Shown here one piece after another: positions 10,637 through 19,615 of a stretch of 43,667 bases of DNA. The stretch comes from Inhella sp. (GTDB lineage Bacteria > Pseudomonadota > Gammaproteobacteria > Burkholderiales > Burkholderiaceae_C), in assembly GCF_027532025.1 (NCBI RefSeq), contig NZ_JAPZSY010000126.1, positions 1 to 43,667 on the forward strand, written 5' to 3'. A program made the position numbers and the translations under genes. Under the pieces are notes generated by a model. It made no database searches, had not been told where the DNA came from, and saw nothing but the letters and a program-made list of their open reading frames with translations. Numbering within the stretch: position 1 is the stretch's first letter; each line of letters starts with the position of its first letter.

Positions 10637-12274
10637 TCAGGCGCTGGCCACCTGGTTGCGGCCACCGGCTTTGGCGCGGTAGAGCGCCTGGTCGGCCCGC
10701 TGCATCACCACCGGCCACACCGGCGGCTGCGGGCCCACCGGTTGCAAGGTGAAGCCGATGGACGTTGTCACCGCCAGGCCCTCGGCCAGGTGGTGCCAAG
10801 GGTGGCTTTGGACGGTGCGGCGCAAGCGCTCCAGGATGTTCATGGCCTGCCGAGCGCCCTGGCCCGCCAAGGCCAAGACGAATTCCTCGCCCCCCCACCG
10901 AGCCAGCAGGTCGGCGCCGCGCAGTTGCTGGCGCAGCAAGTCGGCAAACTCGCGCAGCACGCGGTCGCCCACGGCGTGACCAAAGCGGTCGTTCACTTGC
11001 TTGAAGTGGTCGATGTCGAGCAGGGCCAGGGCCAAAGGCTCGGTGTGGGTGCGCTGCAGCAGCCAGGGCAGGGCGTCTTCGGCGTGTCGGCGGTTGGCCA
11101 GCCGAGTCAGCCAGTCTTCCAGGGCGGCGCGCTCGGTGCGCAGCAGGCGTTCCTGCAGGCGCTGTTGCTCCATCTCCAGCCACTGGGCGCGCTGCCGTGC
11201 GGCCTGGGCATCGGCTTGCGCGTGCGCGGCGCGGGTCATGGCCGATTGAATCTCTTGGCGGATGAGCAACACCTGCGTTTGCAGGGCTTGCCCTTGGCGC
11301 ATGGCGCGACGCTCGGCATCGAGCAAACGTTCCAGGTGGTGCAAGGCGGCGTCGGAGCGACCCCGCTGTTTGCAGGCTTGGTAGAGCAGTTGCAGGGTGC
11401 GTCGCTCCAGCCGCCGCGCCTTGCCGGGGTGGTTGTCGTGCAGCAGGTCTTCGGCCAGCGACAAGGCCTCGTCCGTTTGCCCCCGCGCGGCGGCCAGTTG
11501 GGCGTTTTGAAGCCGCGCTTCCAGCGCGATGGTGGCGAAGCCCCCGCGCTCGGCCATCTCCATCTCGGCCAGGAGCAGGGGCTCGGCGCGGGCGCAATCG
11601 CCGCTTTGCAGCAGCGCGTCGACGAGGTTGCTCAGGGCCAGGGCTTGCCAATACGGTTGGTTCTCGCGCTGCGCCAGGGACACCGCGTCCTGGGCCAAGG
11701 TTTGCGCCATGGCCTGCACCATGGGCAGGCGGTCGAAGTCGCCCTCGCGGGTGAGCTGCTCGCCCTCTTCCACCGTGAAATAGGCCTGGTTGTTCAGGCA
11801 ACTGAACTCGAGTTCGACCAGGCCTTGCGCCTGGGCGATTTCCCGGGCTTGCTGGGTGGTTTCACGGGCTTGCACCGGGTCGCCCAGGGCGAGGTAGGCG
11901 GTGCCCACGCGAGCCAGCGCCCAGCCTTCGCGCGGGAGGTCGGACAAGCTGCGAGCCAACTCCAGCGCGCCCAGGGCTTGCTCCATGGCCTCGCGGCCGA
12001 TCTCCATGTGGGCGTACACCGCCGCCATCGCGGCGCGCACATCGCACAGCCGAGGCAGGTCGTCCATCAGCTCGGCCAAGTGGAGCGCTTCGGTGCCCGT
12101 CCGCATGGCTTCGGGCAGGCGACCCAAGCGCGGCAGGCTGCGCGTCAGGGCCAGCAGGGCTTCGATGCGGTCTTGTTCGTCCGTCAGGCTGGGCAGTTGC
12201 GCCTGCAGCGCGTCCACCGCCTGCCGGTGCTCGCCGCGCGATTGGTGGGCCAGCGCCCGCGCCAAGGCGCTCAA
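10637..12274 (-). CDS. TPR-containing diguanylate cyclase (GGDEF)
   Basis: Predicted to make cyclic di-GMP from two GTP. The C-terminal GGDEF domain (about residues 380-545) has the entry motif DWLTRLANRR, DIDHFKQVND, an active GGEEF loop (461-465) and an RGAD inhibitory I-site (452-455) with the usual five-residue spacing, so product feedback is expected. The first 330 residues are helical repeats of tetratricopeptide type, followed by a coiled-coil-like segment (about 320-380). No signal peptide or membrane segment is visible, so it should be cytoplasmic and its input a protein or small ligand bound by the TPRs. It starts at a TTG (12274) overlapping the S10 peptidase stop (TTGA), with GGAGG 7 bases upstream, which decides the start and implies coupling. 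Confidence 0.92.
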   Translation of the reverse strand: MSALARALAHQSRGEHRQAVDALQAQLPSLTDEQDRIEALLALTRSLPRLGRLPEAMRTGTEALHLAELMDDLPRLCDVRAAMAAVYAHMEIGREAMEQALGALELARSLSDLPREGWALARVGTAYLALGDPVQARETTQQAREIAQAQGLVELEFSCLNNQAYFTVEEGEQLTREGDFDRLPMVQAMAQTLAQDAVSLAQRENQPYWQALALSNLVDALLQSGDCARAEPLLLAEMEMAERGGFATIALEARLQNAQLAAARGQTDEALSLAEDLLHDNHPGKARRLERRTLQLLYQACKQRGRSDAALHHLERLLDAERRAMRQGQALQTQVLLIRQEIQSAMTRAAHAQADAQAARQRAQWLEMEQQRLQERLLRTERAALEDWLTRLANRRHAEDALPWLLQRTHTEPLALALLDIDHFKQVNDRFGHAVGDRVLREFADLLRQQLRGADLLARWGGEEFVLALAGQGARQAMNILERLRRTVQSHPWHHLAEGLAVTTSIGFTLQPVGPQPPVWPVVMQRADQALYRAKAGGRNQVASA

Positions 12275-13749
12275 AGCGAGGCCTCCACCGGCGCCAGGAA
12301 GCGGCGCAGGTCCTCGATCATTTGTTGGCGGGACGGTGCATGCAGGTACATCATGTGTCCAGCCTCGAAATAGCGCACCTGAAGCCGCTCGCGCACGCCA
12401 GGTCTCAGGCCCAAGTGCGCCAAGCTGTGGTCGCCCGCGGCGTGGGGCGTGGCCAGGTCGTAGTAGCCGCTGGCCACGTACACGCGCAGGTGGGGGTCGC
12501 GGTGCAGGGCGTCGCGCAGCAGCGGGCCGGTGGACAGGTACTTGTTCTCGTGGTCGTTGAAACGCCAGGTCTTGTAAAGCGGCGCCAGCAGGTGGTAGGG
12601 CGCCTCCCCCGACCAGCCGAACTGCTGCGCCAGCACCTGTTGGATGCCGGCCTTGAAGGCGCCCGCCATCGCGGTGTAGCTGGCGTCGTCCTCGGTGGTT
12701 TCGCCGGCATCGTCGGCGTCCCAGCCCACGAAGCGGCTGTCGAGCCGGGCGGTGGTCAGGCCCTGATCGCGCAGCAGCGCCTTGAAGAAGCGCTCGTCCT
12801 TGATGCGCAGGCGGCTGCGCTTCACGTCGTCCACGCCCAAGCCCGTGTAGGCGGCCACTTGCTGAGCGATGCCGTCAAACTGACCCGCCGGCAGCCGATC
12901 GCCCTGCAGCAAGGCGCTGGCGTACGTCCCCAAGGCAAAGGCCTCCACCTCGTCCAACAGCGTGCGCAGCGGCAGGGCCTGCAAGGCGGGGCTCAAACGC
13001 TGGTGGAACCAGGCCGTGGCCGCGTAGGTGGGCAAGTACAGCGTGTAGGGCAGGTCGTTGACCGGGTCGAAGCTGAAGAGTTGGAAGTCCAGCGCCAGCG
13101 AGATGAGCACCACGCCGTTGAGGAAGATCTGGTGCTGCTCCTGCAGTTGCCGGGCCAGCGCGGCGCCGCGCGTGCTGCCGTAGCTTTCGCCCATCAAGTA
13201 CTTGGGGCTGCCCCAGCGGTCCTCGCGCGTCAAGTAGGCGCGGATGAACTCGGCCAGCGAATCCAGGTCGCGCTGGTAGCTGTGGAACTCCGTGGTCTTT
13301 TGCCCCTCGTGCATGGTGGACAAGCCCGTGCCGATGGGGTCGATGAAGACCAGATCGGCCTCGGCCAGCAAGCAAGCGTCATTGGCTTCAAGCCCGTAGG
13401 GCGGGCCGCCGGTGCGGCCGAAGTCGTCCACGGCCACGCGCTGCGGGCCCGCCAGGCCCAAGTGCAGCCACACGCTGCTGGAGCCCGGACCGCCATTGAC
13501 CACGAACAGCAAGGGACGTGGGGCGCCGTCCACGTCCAGCCGCGTGTAGCTCATGGCGAACAGCTTGGCGCGCACTTGCTCGCCCTCGTGCTCGCCATCC
13601 TTGCCTTGCTTGGGCTCGCGGATCTCGTGCCAGCCGGCGCGGGCGCGGTAGCGCAGCGGCTGACCGTTCAGGGTGATGCTGTGTTCCCGTTCAAACACCG
13701 GCATGGAGCGAGCCGACGTGGATTCGGGGGTTGAGTCTTTAGCATCCAT
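12271..13749 (-). CDS. Peptidase S10 (serine carboxypeptidase-like)
   Basis: Alpha/beta-hydrolase of the serine carboxypeptidase family. The nucleophile elbow is GESYGSTRG (Ser about residue 189); the oxyanion region is VVNGGPGSSSVW near residue 85, characteristic of S10. The acid is in YYDLATP and the His in EAGHMMY near the C-terminus. About 492 residues from the ATG at 13749, with GGTGG 5-9 bases upstream; a GTG at 13758 is an alternative that would overlap the divergent gene. No signal peptide is visible, so the protein may be cytoplasmic, unlike eukaryotic S10 enzymes. Substrate unknown. Translationally coupled to the downstream diguanylate cyclase. Confidence 0.9.
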   Translation of the reverse strand: MDAKDSTPESTSARSMPVFEREHSITLNGQPLRYRARAGWHEIREPKQGKDGEHEGEQVRAKLFAMSYTRLDVDGAPRPLLFVVNGGPGSSSVWLHLGLAGPQRVAVDDFGRTGGPPYGLEANDACLLAEADLVFIDPIGTGLSTMHEGQKTTEFHSYQRDLDSLAEFIRAYLTREDRWGSPKYLMGESYGSTRGAALARQLQEQHQIFLNGVVLISLALDFQLFSFDPVNDLPYTLYLPTYAATAWFHQRLSPALQALPLRTLLDEVEAFALGTYASALLQGDRLPAGQFDGIAQQVAAYTGLGVDDVKRSRLRIKDERFFKALLRDQGLTTARLDSRFVGWDADDAGETTEDDASYTAMAGAFKAGIQQVLAQQFGWSGEAPYHLLAPLYKTWRFNDHENKYLSTGPLLRDALHRDPHLRVYVASGYYDLATPHAAGDHSLAHLGLRPGVRERLQVRYFEAGHMMYLHAPSRQQMIEDLRRFLAPVEASL

Positions 13750-13751
13750 CC

Positions 13752-14567
13752 ATGCCACCTTTCCCTTGCTTCGGGGTTGATTTCAGCAGCTCGCCCAGCC
13801 GGCGAAAACCCATTTGGCTGGCCGAAGGCGAAGTCACATTCTCCGGTGTGCGCTTGCACGCGTTGAAACCCTTGCACGACTGGCCGGTGTTCGAGGCCTG
13901 GCTGGCGCGTACTGCGCCGGCCGTGGCTGGCTTCGACTTGCCGCTGGGCTTGCCGCGCGCGTTCGTGGATGCCCAAGGTTGGGGGCCCACGCTGCCCGAT
14001 GTGGCCACCGCCCTGCGCCATCGCAGCCGCCGCGAGTGGCAGGCCCTGATCGACGCTTGGGGCAACGCCCGACCCGTGGGGCAGCGCCTGATCCATCGCC
14101 GCTGCGACACCGCCTTGCCCGGTGGTGCCCGGTCCACCAGCCCCTTGCAAACCCGCTACGTGCCGGTGGGTTACATGTTGTACGAGGGCCTGCCGCGTTT
14201 GCTGGCTGCGGGCTGGACCTTGGTGGGCCAGCACCAGGCCGACCCCAGACGGTTGGCGGTGGAGGCTTACCCCGGTTGGCTGGCGCTGCAAGCGCTGGGC
14301 CGGCGCTCCTACAAGAACACCGACGACGCCGAGCGCCGCAGCGCCCGCGCCGACTTGCTGGCCGCCCTGCGCCACGACGGCGCGGGCCTGGGGCTGGCGA
14401 TGGACTGGCCCGACGACCTGCACGCGCTGATGCTGGACGACCCCAGCGGCGACCCGCTGGATGCGGCGCTGTGCCTGCTGCAAGCGGCCTGGGCGGCCCA
14501 GCAGCCGGCTTGGGGGCTGCCCCCAGACTTGGACCCGCTGGAGGGTTGGATCGTTGGGGCGAGGTGA
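13752..14567 (+). CDS. DUF429 family protein
   Basis: 271 residues. The N-terminal FGVDFSSSPSRRKP block and the central GFDLPLGLP, with a further EAYPGWLAL and a C-terminal DDPSGDPLDAALCLLQAAW, match the DUF429 family, which is predicted to adopt an RNase H-like fold with conserved acidic residues (family knowledge; biochemical role not established). Asp10 and the Asp in GFDLP are candidates for metal binding. Its ATG is only 2 bases from the divergent S10 peptidase ATG, so each gene's promoter must lie within or beyond the other's coding sequence. The 247 bases downstream (14568-14814) hold no gene I can support. Confidence 0.82.
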   Translation: MPPFPCFGVDFSSSPSRRKPIWLAEGEVTFSGVRLHALKPLHDWPVFEAWLARTAPAVAGFDLPLGLPRAFVDAQGWGPTLPDVATALRHRSRREWQALIDAWGNARPVGQRLIHRRCDTALPGGARSTSPLQTRYVPVGYMLYEGLPRLLAAGWTLVGQHQADPRRLAVEAYPGWLALQALGRRSYKNTDDAERRSARADLLAALRHDGAGLGLAMDWPDDLHALMLDDPSGDPLDAALCLLQAAWAAQQPAWGLPPDLDPLEGWIVGAR

Positions 14568-14814
14568 TGGGCAGCATGGGTTGCCGTCCGGAGGTTGCTG
14601 CGCCGGCTTCTGATCGCCCGCGCCCCGCAGATGCACTTGGACGCTCCAACTGCCGAGTGAGCCTGGCCGGCAAGCTTGACAGATCTCCTGTCGCGCCTTT
14701 GGCAGCGGTGCGCGGCAGGCTGCCATCTGCTTGGCATTTTCAACTGGGCGGCATCAAGCATCAGGTGTCAAGCGACAGCTCCCTGGGACCTGGCCATGGA
14801 CCAGGACAGACGCA

Positions 14815-17040
14815 TCAGGCGAAGCGGAACGGCAACTCCCGCTGCCGCTGTCCGGTCAGCCGCGCCACCGCGTTGGCCAGCGCCGGGGCCAATGGGGGCA
14901 GGCCCGGCTCGCCCATCCCGGTGGGCGGGTCGTCGGAGGGGACGATGTGCACCGCCACCCGCTTGGGTGCGTCGCCGATGCGCGGCATGGCCATGTCGTA
15001 GAAGTTGCGCTGCTGCACCACGCCGTCTTTGAGGGTGATGCGGTGCGTGGGCATCGTGGTGCCCAGCGCCATGATGACGGCGCCCTGCACCTGCGCCTCG
15101 ACCGATCGCGGGTTCACGCAGCGGTTGCAGTGCACGCCGGCGTGCACCTCGTCCAGCACCGGGCGGCGGTCCTGGCCCTTGCCTTGCAGGCGGGCCAGCA
15201 CGACGTAGGCGACCACGGATTCGAAGCTTTCGTGCACGGCCACGCCCCAGGCTTGGCCGGGTTTCAGGCGGCGTTTGCCGTAGCCGGATCGGTCCACCGC
15301 CAACTGCAGTGCGGCGCGATGGCGTTGGGCCTTGGGGCCCATCAGCTTCATCCGGTAGGCCACCGGGTCTTGGCGCGTGGCCTGGGCGATCTCATCCACC
15401 AGCGTTTCCATCACGTAGGCCGTGTGCGTGGCGCCCACCGAGCGCCACCACAGCACGGGCACGTTCACATCCGGGTGGTGCACGCTGAGCGCCATCGGCA
15501 GCTCATAGGGCTCGCGCATGCCCTCGGTGGCGGTGCCATCCACGCCATCGCGCAGCATGAAGCCCTCGAACGGAGTGCCCTTGGCAATGCTTTGGCTGAC
15601 GATGCGGTGGTCCCAGGCCAGCACGCGCCCGTCTGGCCCGAAGCCGATTTCGGCCCGGTGCACCGTGAGCGGGCGGTAGTACCCGGCGGCGATGTCGTCC
15701 TCGCGGCTCCACACCACCTTCACCGGGGCGCGTTGCCCGGCCTGCGCCAAGGCCTTGGCCACTTGCACGGCCTCGATCACGTACTCGCTGCTCGGCACGG
15801 CCCGCCGACCGAAGCCGCCACCCGCCATCTGAACGTGGATTTGGACCTGCCCGGGTGGGAGCCCCGTGACCGCCGCCACCGCCGCGGCGTCGACGCCGGG
15901 CATTTGCGACGCGTAGTGCAAATCGCAGCCGTCCGGGCGCAGGTCCACCGTGACCGCCAGGGGCTCCATCTGGGCGTGGTTCAGGTAGGGGAACACGAAC
16001 TCGGCCACCAGCTTGCGCGGTGCCGTGGCCAAGGGTGTCAGGTCGGCCTGCAAGGCCTTGACGGGCGTGCCGGCGCGCCGCGCCCGTTGCCGGTAGTCGG
16101 CGGTCAGGCGCTCGGTGTCCACCGCGTCCACCCCGCTCAGGTCCCAGTCCACCTTCAGGGCCGAGCGGCCTTGCTGCGCCGGCCAGTAGCCGGTGCCCAC
16201 CACGGCCACGCCCTGCCCGCCGCGATCCAACGGCACGGGCAGCACGGCGCGCACGCCCGGCACCTTCAGCGCCGCGCTGGCGTCGTGCCCGCGCACGCGC
16301 CCCCGGAACACCGGGGGGCGTTGCACCACGGCCGTCAACAGGCCAGGCAGCTGCACGTCCATGCCATACCCCTGCGCTCCGGTGGCCTTCGCCTTGGACA
16401 CCGTCAAGCCGGTGGGCTGGCCGATGAGCCGGAAGTCCTTCGGGTCCTTCAATGGCACCTTCGCGGGCACCGGGCGCGCCATGGCCGCATCGAACAGTTC
16501 GCCGTAGCCGGCGGCTTGGCCGTTCGGCCCCAGCACGCGACCCGGCTCGGTGCGCAACTGCGCCATCGGCACGCCCCAGGCCGTGGCCGCTGCATCCAGC
16601 AGCATGGCCCGCGTGCGCGCGCCCAACTCGCGGTACTGCTGGTAGCTGTTCTTCACCGAGTTGGAACCGCCCGTCAGGTGCATGCCCATGCGCGGGTCCA
16701 CATAGGCCGGTTTTTGGTCGCCGAAGGCGGTTCGCACGCGCGACCAATCGGCGTCCAGTTCTTCCGCGCAGATCTGCGCCAGGGCGGTTTCGATGCCCTG
16801 GCCCATGTCCATGCGGTTGCACAAGACGGTGGTGGTGCCGTCTTTGGCGATGCTCACGAAGGCCAGCGGCTGTTCGGTGGGGCTGCTGCCGGGCGCCGCG
16901 GCGCTGCCTTGGGCCCAGGCTGCGGGCACCAAGGCCAAGCCCAGGGCGCCACCCACGGTGGCGGAGACGAAGTGGCGTCGGTTCAGGCCAGCAGCCTGGG
17001 CGAGTTCGGGGTGGCGCTGGGCCAGTCGGTCGATCAGCAT
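14815..17040 (-). CDS. Molybdopterin-binding aldehyde/isoquinoline oxidoreductase large subunit
   Basis: Large subunit of a molybdenum hydroxylase of the xanthine-oxidase family, closest in layout to IorB (isoquinoline 1-oxidoreductase beta). A twin-arginine signal is visible at the N-terminus: NRRHFVSATVGG (Arg21-Arg22), a hydrophobic stretch, then AWAQG; the enzyme should be exported folded with its small subunit. Molybdopterin-binding blocks include MDMGQGIETALAQI, QMAGGGFGRRA and the C-terminal GMGEPGLPPLAPALANA, whose Glu is the expected catalytic base. 741 residues from the ATG at 17040, preceded by GAGGAG. It starts 10 bases after the iorA-like gene. Substrate cannot be read from sequence. 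No XdhC-type cofactor-insertion gene or cytochrome c subunit is adjacent, so the electron acceptor is unknown. Confidence 0.9.
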   Translation of the reverse strand: MLIDRLAQRHPELAQAAGLNRRHFVSATVGGALGLALVPAAWAQGSAAAPGSSPTEQPLAFVSIAKDGTTTVLCNRMDMGQGIETALAQICAEELDADWSRVRTAFGDQKPAYVDPRMGMHLTGGSNSVKNSYQQYRELGARTRAMLLDAAATAWGVPMAQLRTEPGRVLGPNGQAAGYGELFDAAMARPVPAKVPLKDPKDFRLIGQPTGLTVSKAKATGAQGYGMDVQLPGLLTAVVQRPPVFRGRVRGHDASAALKVPGVRAVLPVPLDRGGQGVAVVGTGYWPAQQGRSALKVDWDLSGVDAVDTERLTADYRQRARRAGTPVKALQADLTPLATAPRKLVAEFVFPYLNHAQMEPLAVTVDLRPDGCDLHYASQMPGVDAAAVAAVTGLPPGQVQIHVQMAGGGFGRRAVPSSEYVIEAVQVAKALAQAGQRAPVKVVWSREDDIAAGYYRPLTVHRAEIGFGPDGRVLAWDHRIVSQSIAKGTPFEGFMLRDGVDGTATEGMREPYELPMALSVHHPDVNVPVLWWRSVGATHTAYVMETLVDEIAQATRQDPVAYRMKLMGPKAQRHRAALQLAVDRSGYGKRRLKPGQAWGVAVHESFESVVAYVVLARLQGKGQDRRPVLDEVHAGVHCNRCVNPRSVEAQVQGAVIMALGTTMPTHRITLKDGVVQQRNFYDMAMPRIGDAPKRVAVHIVPSDDPPTGMGEPGLPPLAPALANAVARLTGQRQRELPFRFA

Positions 17041-17050
17041 GGCGTGCTCC

Positions 17051-17506
17051 TCACAGGCTGGCCGCGGCGGCGTGGATGGCGGCGCGGATGCGCACGTAGG
17101 TGCCACAGCGGCACAGCTGGCCCGCCATGGCCGCGTCGATCTGCGCGTCGGTCGGCCGCGGGGTGCTTTGCAACAGGGCTGTGGCCGCCATCACCTGGCC
17201 GCTTTGGCAGTAGCCGCATTGCGCCACGTCGTGCGCCACCCAAGCCGCCTGCACGGCAGCGCCGACACGGTCGGCCCCGATGCCCTCGATGGTCCGAACC
17301 GGGGCGTCGCCCACGGCGGACAGCGGCGTCACGCAACTGCGGGTGGGTTGCCCGTTGACGTGCACCGTGCAGGCGCCGCACTGGGCCGCGCCACAGCCAA
17401 ACTTGGTGCCGGTGAGTTGCAGGTGGTCGCGCAGCACCCACAGCAAGGGGGTGCTGGGGTCGGCGTCCACGGCCACGGGGCGGCCGTTGAGGGACAGGCT
17501 GGACAT
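17051..17506 (-). CDS. [2Fe-2S] small subunit of molybdenum hydroxylase
   Basis: Electron-transfer partner of the downstream large subunit (IorA type). The N-terminal plant-type ferredoxin domain has GCGAAQCGACTVHVNG followed by a fourth Cys in TRSCVTP. The C-terminal helical domain binds the second cluster through CGYCQSGQ and CRCGTY. 151 residues from the ATG at 17506 (MSSLSLNGRP), usual for the family. It has no signal of its own, consistent with piggyback Tat export. First gene of the two-gene unit, divergent from phaR. Confidence 0.93.
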   Translation of the reverse strand: MSSLSLNGRPVAVDADPSTPLLWVLRDHLQLTGTKFGCGAAQCGACTVHVNGQPTRSCVTPLSAVGDAPVRTIEGIGADRVGAAVQAAWVAHDVAQCGYCQSGQVMAATALLQSTPRPTDAQIDAAMAGQLCRCGTYVRIRAAIHAAAASL

Positions 17507-17559
17507 GGAGTGGCTCCGGGCGTCGGTGAAGTTGTGGGTTCTACGCCGGTTTGGCGCAC

Positions 17560-17587
17560 TTGGCACCCCCGGGTGAGTCCCTAAAAT
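17560..17587 (+). promoter_or_regulatory. Sigma-70 promoter of phaR
   Basis: TTGGCA (17560-17565), a 16-base spacer and TAAAAT (17582-17587), 45 bases before the phaR ATG. The same pattern, TTGGGG-16-TAAAAT within CCCTAAAAT, precedes sodB. Confidence 0.65.
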
Positions 17588-17632
17588 CGCGGCCCCGCGC
17601 CCCTGGCGCCGCTGTCCTTCAAGGAACCCGCC

Positions 17633-18208
17633 ATGGTCACCCGGCGCCGCGCCCCGCCTTCCGATGCCTCATCTGCCGACGCTGGAGCCGCAAGCCCCGG
17701 GGTGCGCATCCTCAAGAAGTACCCCAACCGCCGTCTCTACGACACGCGCACCAGCACCTACGTCACGTTGTCCGATGTCAAGGCCATGGTCCTGGCCGGC
17801 GAGTCGTTCGAGGTGCACGACACCAAGACCGGCGAAGACCTCACCCGCGCCATCCTGCTGCAGATCATCTTGGAAGAAGAAACCGCCGGCGTGCCGCTGT
17901 TCTCCACCAACATGCTGGAGCAAATCATTCGCTTTTACGGCCAGGCCATGCAGGGCGTGCTGAAGGACTACCTGGCGCAAAACCTGCAAACCTTCACCGA
18001 AATGCAAGCCCGCTTTGCCGAGCAAACGCCCGGCATGGCCTTCTCGCCCGAGTTGTGGCAGCAGTTCATGCAGGGCCAGGCGCCCGCCATGCAAGGCCTG
18101 ATGGGCTCGTACCTGGAGCAGAGCAAGAGCCTGTTCGTCAAGATGCAAGAACAGATGGCCAGTGGCGCCCTGTTCCCCGGCATGCCGGGTTTTGGAAAGA
18201 CCAAGTGA
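17633..18208 (+). CDS. phaR: Polyhydroxyalkanoate synthesis repressor
   Basis: DNA-binding regulator that senses PHA granules and represses phasin and PHA genes. The N-terminal PHB/PHA accumulation DNA-binding domain (about residues 24-85) has [20 protein letters not shown] and [20 protein letters not shown]-terminal PHB_acc repeat region (about 95-130) follows, then a Met/Gln-rich tail that may contact granules. 191 residues. The ATG at 17633 has AAGGAAC upstream and a good sigma-70 promoter. Its TGA shares one base with the rimO ATG (TGATG), so the two are coupled. No PHA synthase gene is in the window. Confidence 0.95.
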   Translation: MVTRRRAPPSDASSADAGAASPGVRILKKYPNRRLYDTRTSTYVTLSDVKAMVLAGESFEVHDTKTGEDLTRAILLQIILEEETAGVPLFSTNMLEQIIRFYGQAMQGVLKDYLAQNLQTFTEMQARFAEQTPGMAFSPELWQQFMQGQAPAMQGLMGSYLEQSKSLFVKMQEQMASGALFPGMPGFGKTK

Positions 18209-19590
18209 TGAGCGAGACCGCCACTGCCACGACCCCCACCCCGAAGGTGGGCTTCGTGTCCCTGGGCTGCCCCAAGGCCCTGACGGACAGCGAATTGATC
18301 CTGACGCAACTCAGCGCCGAGGGCTATGCCACCAGCAAGACCTTTGCCGGGGCGGACCTGGTGATCGTCAACACCTGCGGGTTCATCGACGACGCGGTGA
18401 AGGAAAGCCTGGACACCATCGGCGAGGCCCTGGCCGAGAACGGCAAGGTCATCGTGACCGGCTGCCTGGGGGCCAAGGCGGGGGAGGGCGGGGGCAACCT
18501 CGTCAAGCAGATGCACCCCAGCGTGCTGGCCGTGACCGGCCCCCACGCGACGCAAGAGGTGATGGACGCGGTGCACGCGCACCTGCCCAAGCCGCACGAC
18601 CCCTTCATCGACCTGGTGCCGGTCGCGGGCATCAAGCTCACGCCCAAGCACTACGCCTACCTGAAGATCAGCGAGGGCTGCAACCACCGTTGCTCTTTCT
18701 GCATCATCCCCAGCATGCGCGGCGACTTGGTGTCGCGGCCCATCGGCGACGTGCTGAAGGAAGCCCGCGCGCTGTTCGAAGGCGGCGTCAAAGAACTGCT
18801 CGTCATCAGCCAAGACACCAGCGCCTATGGCGTGGACGTCAAGTACCGCACGGGCTTCTTCGACGGCAAGCCGGTCAAGACCCGCATGTTCGACCTGGTG
18901 CAGCAACTGGGCGAACTGGCCAAGCCCTTTGGCGCCTGGGTGCGCCTGCACTACGTCTACCCCTACCCGCACGTCGACGAGTTGTTGCCCCTGATGGCCG
19001 AAGGCCTGGTGCTGCCCTACCTGGACGTGCCGCTGCAGCACGCCCACCCCGACGTGCTTAAGCGCATGAAGCGCCCCGCCAGCGGCGAACGCAACCTCGA
19101 GCGCTTGCAGGCTTGGCGCGCGGTGTGCCCGGACATCGTCGTGCGCTCCACCTTCATCGCCGGCTTTCCCGGCGAGACCGAGGCCGAGTTCGAGTACCTG
19201 CTCGACTTCCTGCGCGAGGCCGAGATCGACCGCGCCGGCTGCTTCGCCTACTCGCCCGTGGAGGGGGCCAGCGCCAACGCACTGCCGGGCGCGCTGCCCG
19301 ATGAAGTGCGCGAAGAGCGCCGCGCCCGCTTCATGGCCGTGGCCGAAGAGGTGTCGGCCCGTAAGCTGGCCCGCCGCGTCGGCCAAACCCTGCAGGTGCT
19401 GGTGGACAGCGCCCCGGCCCTGGGCCGCAAAGGCGGCGTGGGCCGCAGCTATGCCGACGCGCCCGAGATCGACGGCACCGTGCGCCTGCTGCCGCCGGAG
19501 AAGGCCAGCGTCACCTTGAAGGTGGGCGAGTTCAAACGCGCCAGGGTCGTGGCGGCCGAAGGCCACGACCTCATCGCCCAACCGCTGTGA
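18208..19590 (+). CDS. rimO: Ribosomal protein S12 methylthiotransferase
   Basis: Radical-SAM enzyme that adds a methylthio group to the conserved aspartate of ribosomal protein S12. UPF0004 domain with cluster ligands Cys21, Cys57 and Cys86; radical-SAM motif CNHRCSFC with Cys158, Cys162 and Cys165; C-terminal TRAM domain from about residue 390. 460 residues. [12 protein letters not shown] at the N-terminus separates RimO from the tRNA enzyme MiaB. Expressed with phaR by a 1-base stop/start overlap. Confidence 0.96.
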   Translation: MSETATATTPTPKVGFVSLGCPKALTDSELILTQLSAEGYATSKTFAGADLVIVNTCGFIDDAVKESLDTIGEALAENGKVIVTGCLGAKAGEGGGNLVKQMHPSVLAVTGPHATQEVMDAVHAHLPKPHDPFIDLVPVAGIKLTPKHYAYLKISEGCNHRCSFCIIPSMRGDLVSRPIGDVLKEARALFEGGVKELLVISQDTSAYGVDVKYRTGFFDGKPVKTRMFDLVQQLGELAKPFGAWVRLHYVYPYPHVDELLPLMAEGLVLPYLDVPLQHAHPDVLKRMKRPASGERNLERLQAWRAVCPDIVVRSTFIAGFPGETEAEFEYLLDFLREAEIDRAGCFAYSPVEGASANALPGALPDEVREERRARFMAVAEEVSARKLARRVGQTLQVLVDSAPALGRKGGVGRSYADAPEIDGTVRLLPPEKASVTLKVGEFKRARVVAAEGHDLIAQPL

Positions 19591-19615
19591 GCGCGGCGGC
19601 CGTGATGGAGACCCG

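Noticed and set aside
14680-14720. TTGACA near 14680 as a promoter
   Set aside because: No acceptable -10 at 16-18 bases and no plus-strand gene follows.
14568-14814. Possible small gene or RNA between the DUF429 gene and the molybdenum hydroxylase
   Set aside because: Only short, weak inverted repeats such as CTGG-N7-CCAG near 14790; no start signal, tRNA fold or T tract.
14731-17358. Very long open frame on the plus strand opposite the molybdenum hydroxylase
   Set aside because: His/Gly/Ala/Arg-rich shadow typical of the strand opposite a GC-rich gene; the minus-strand frames have clear family motifs.
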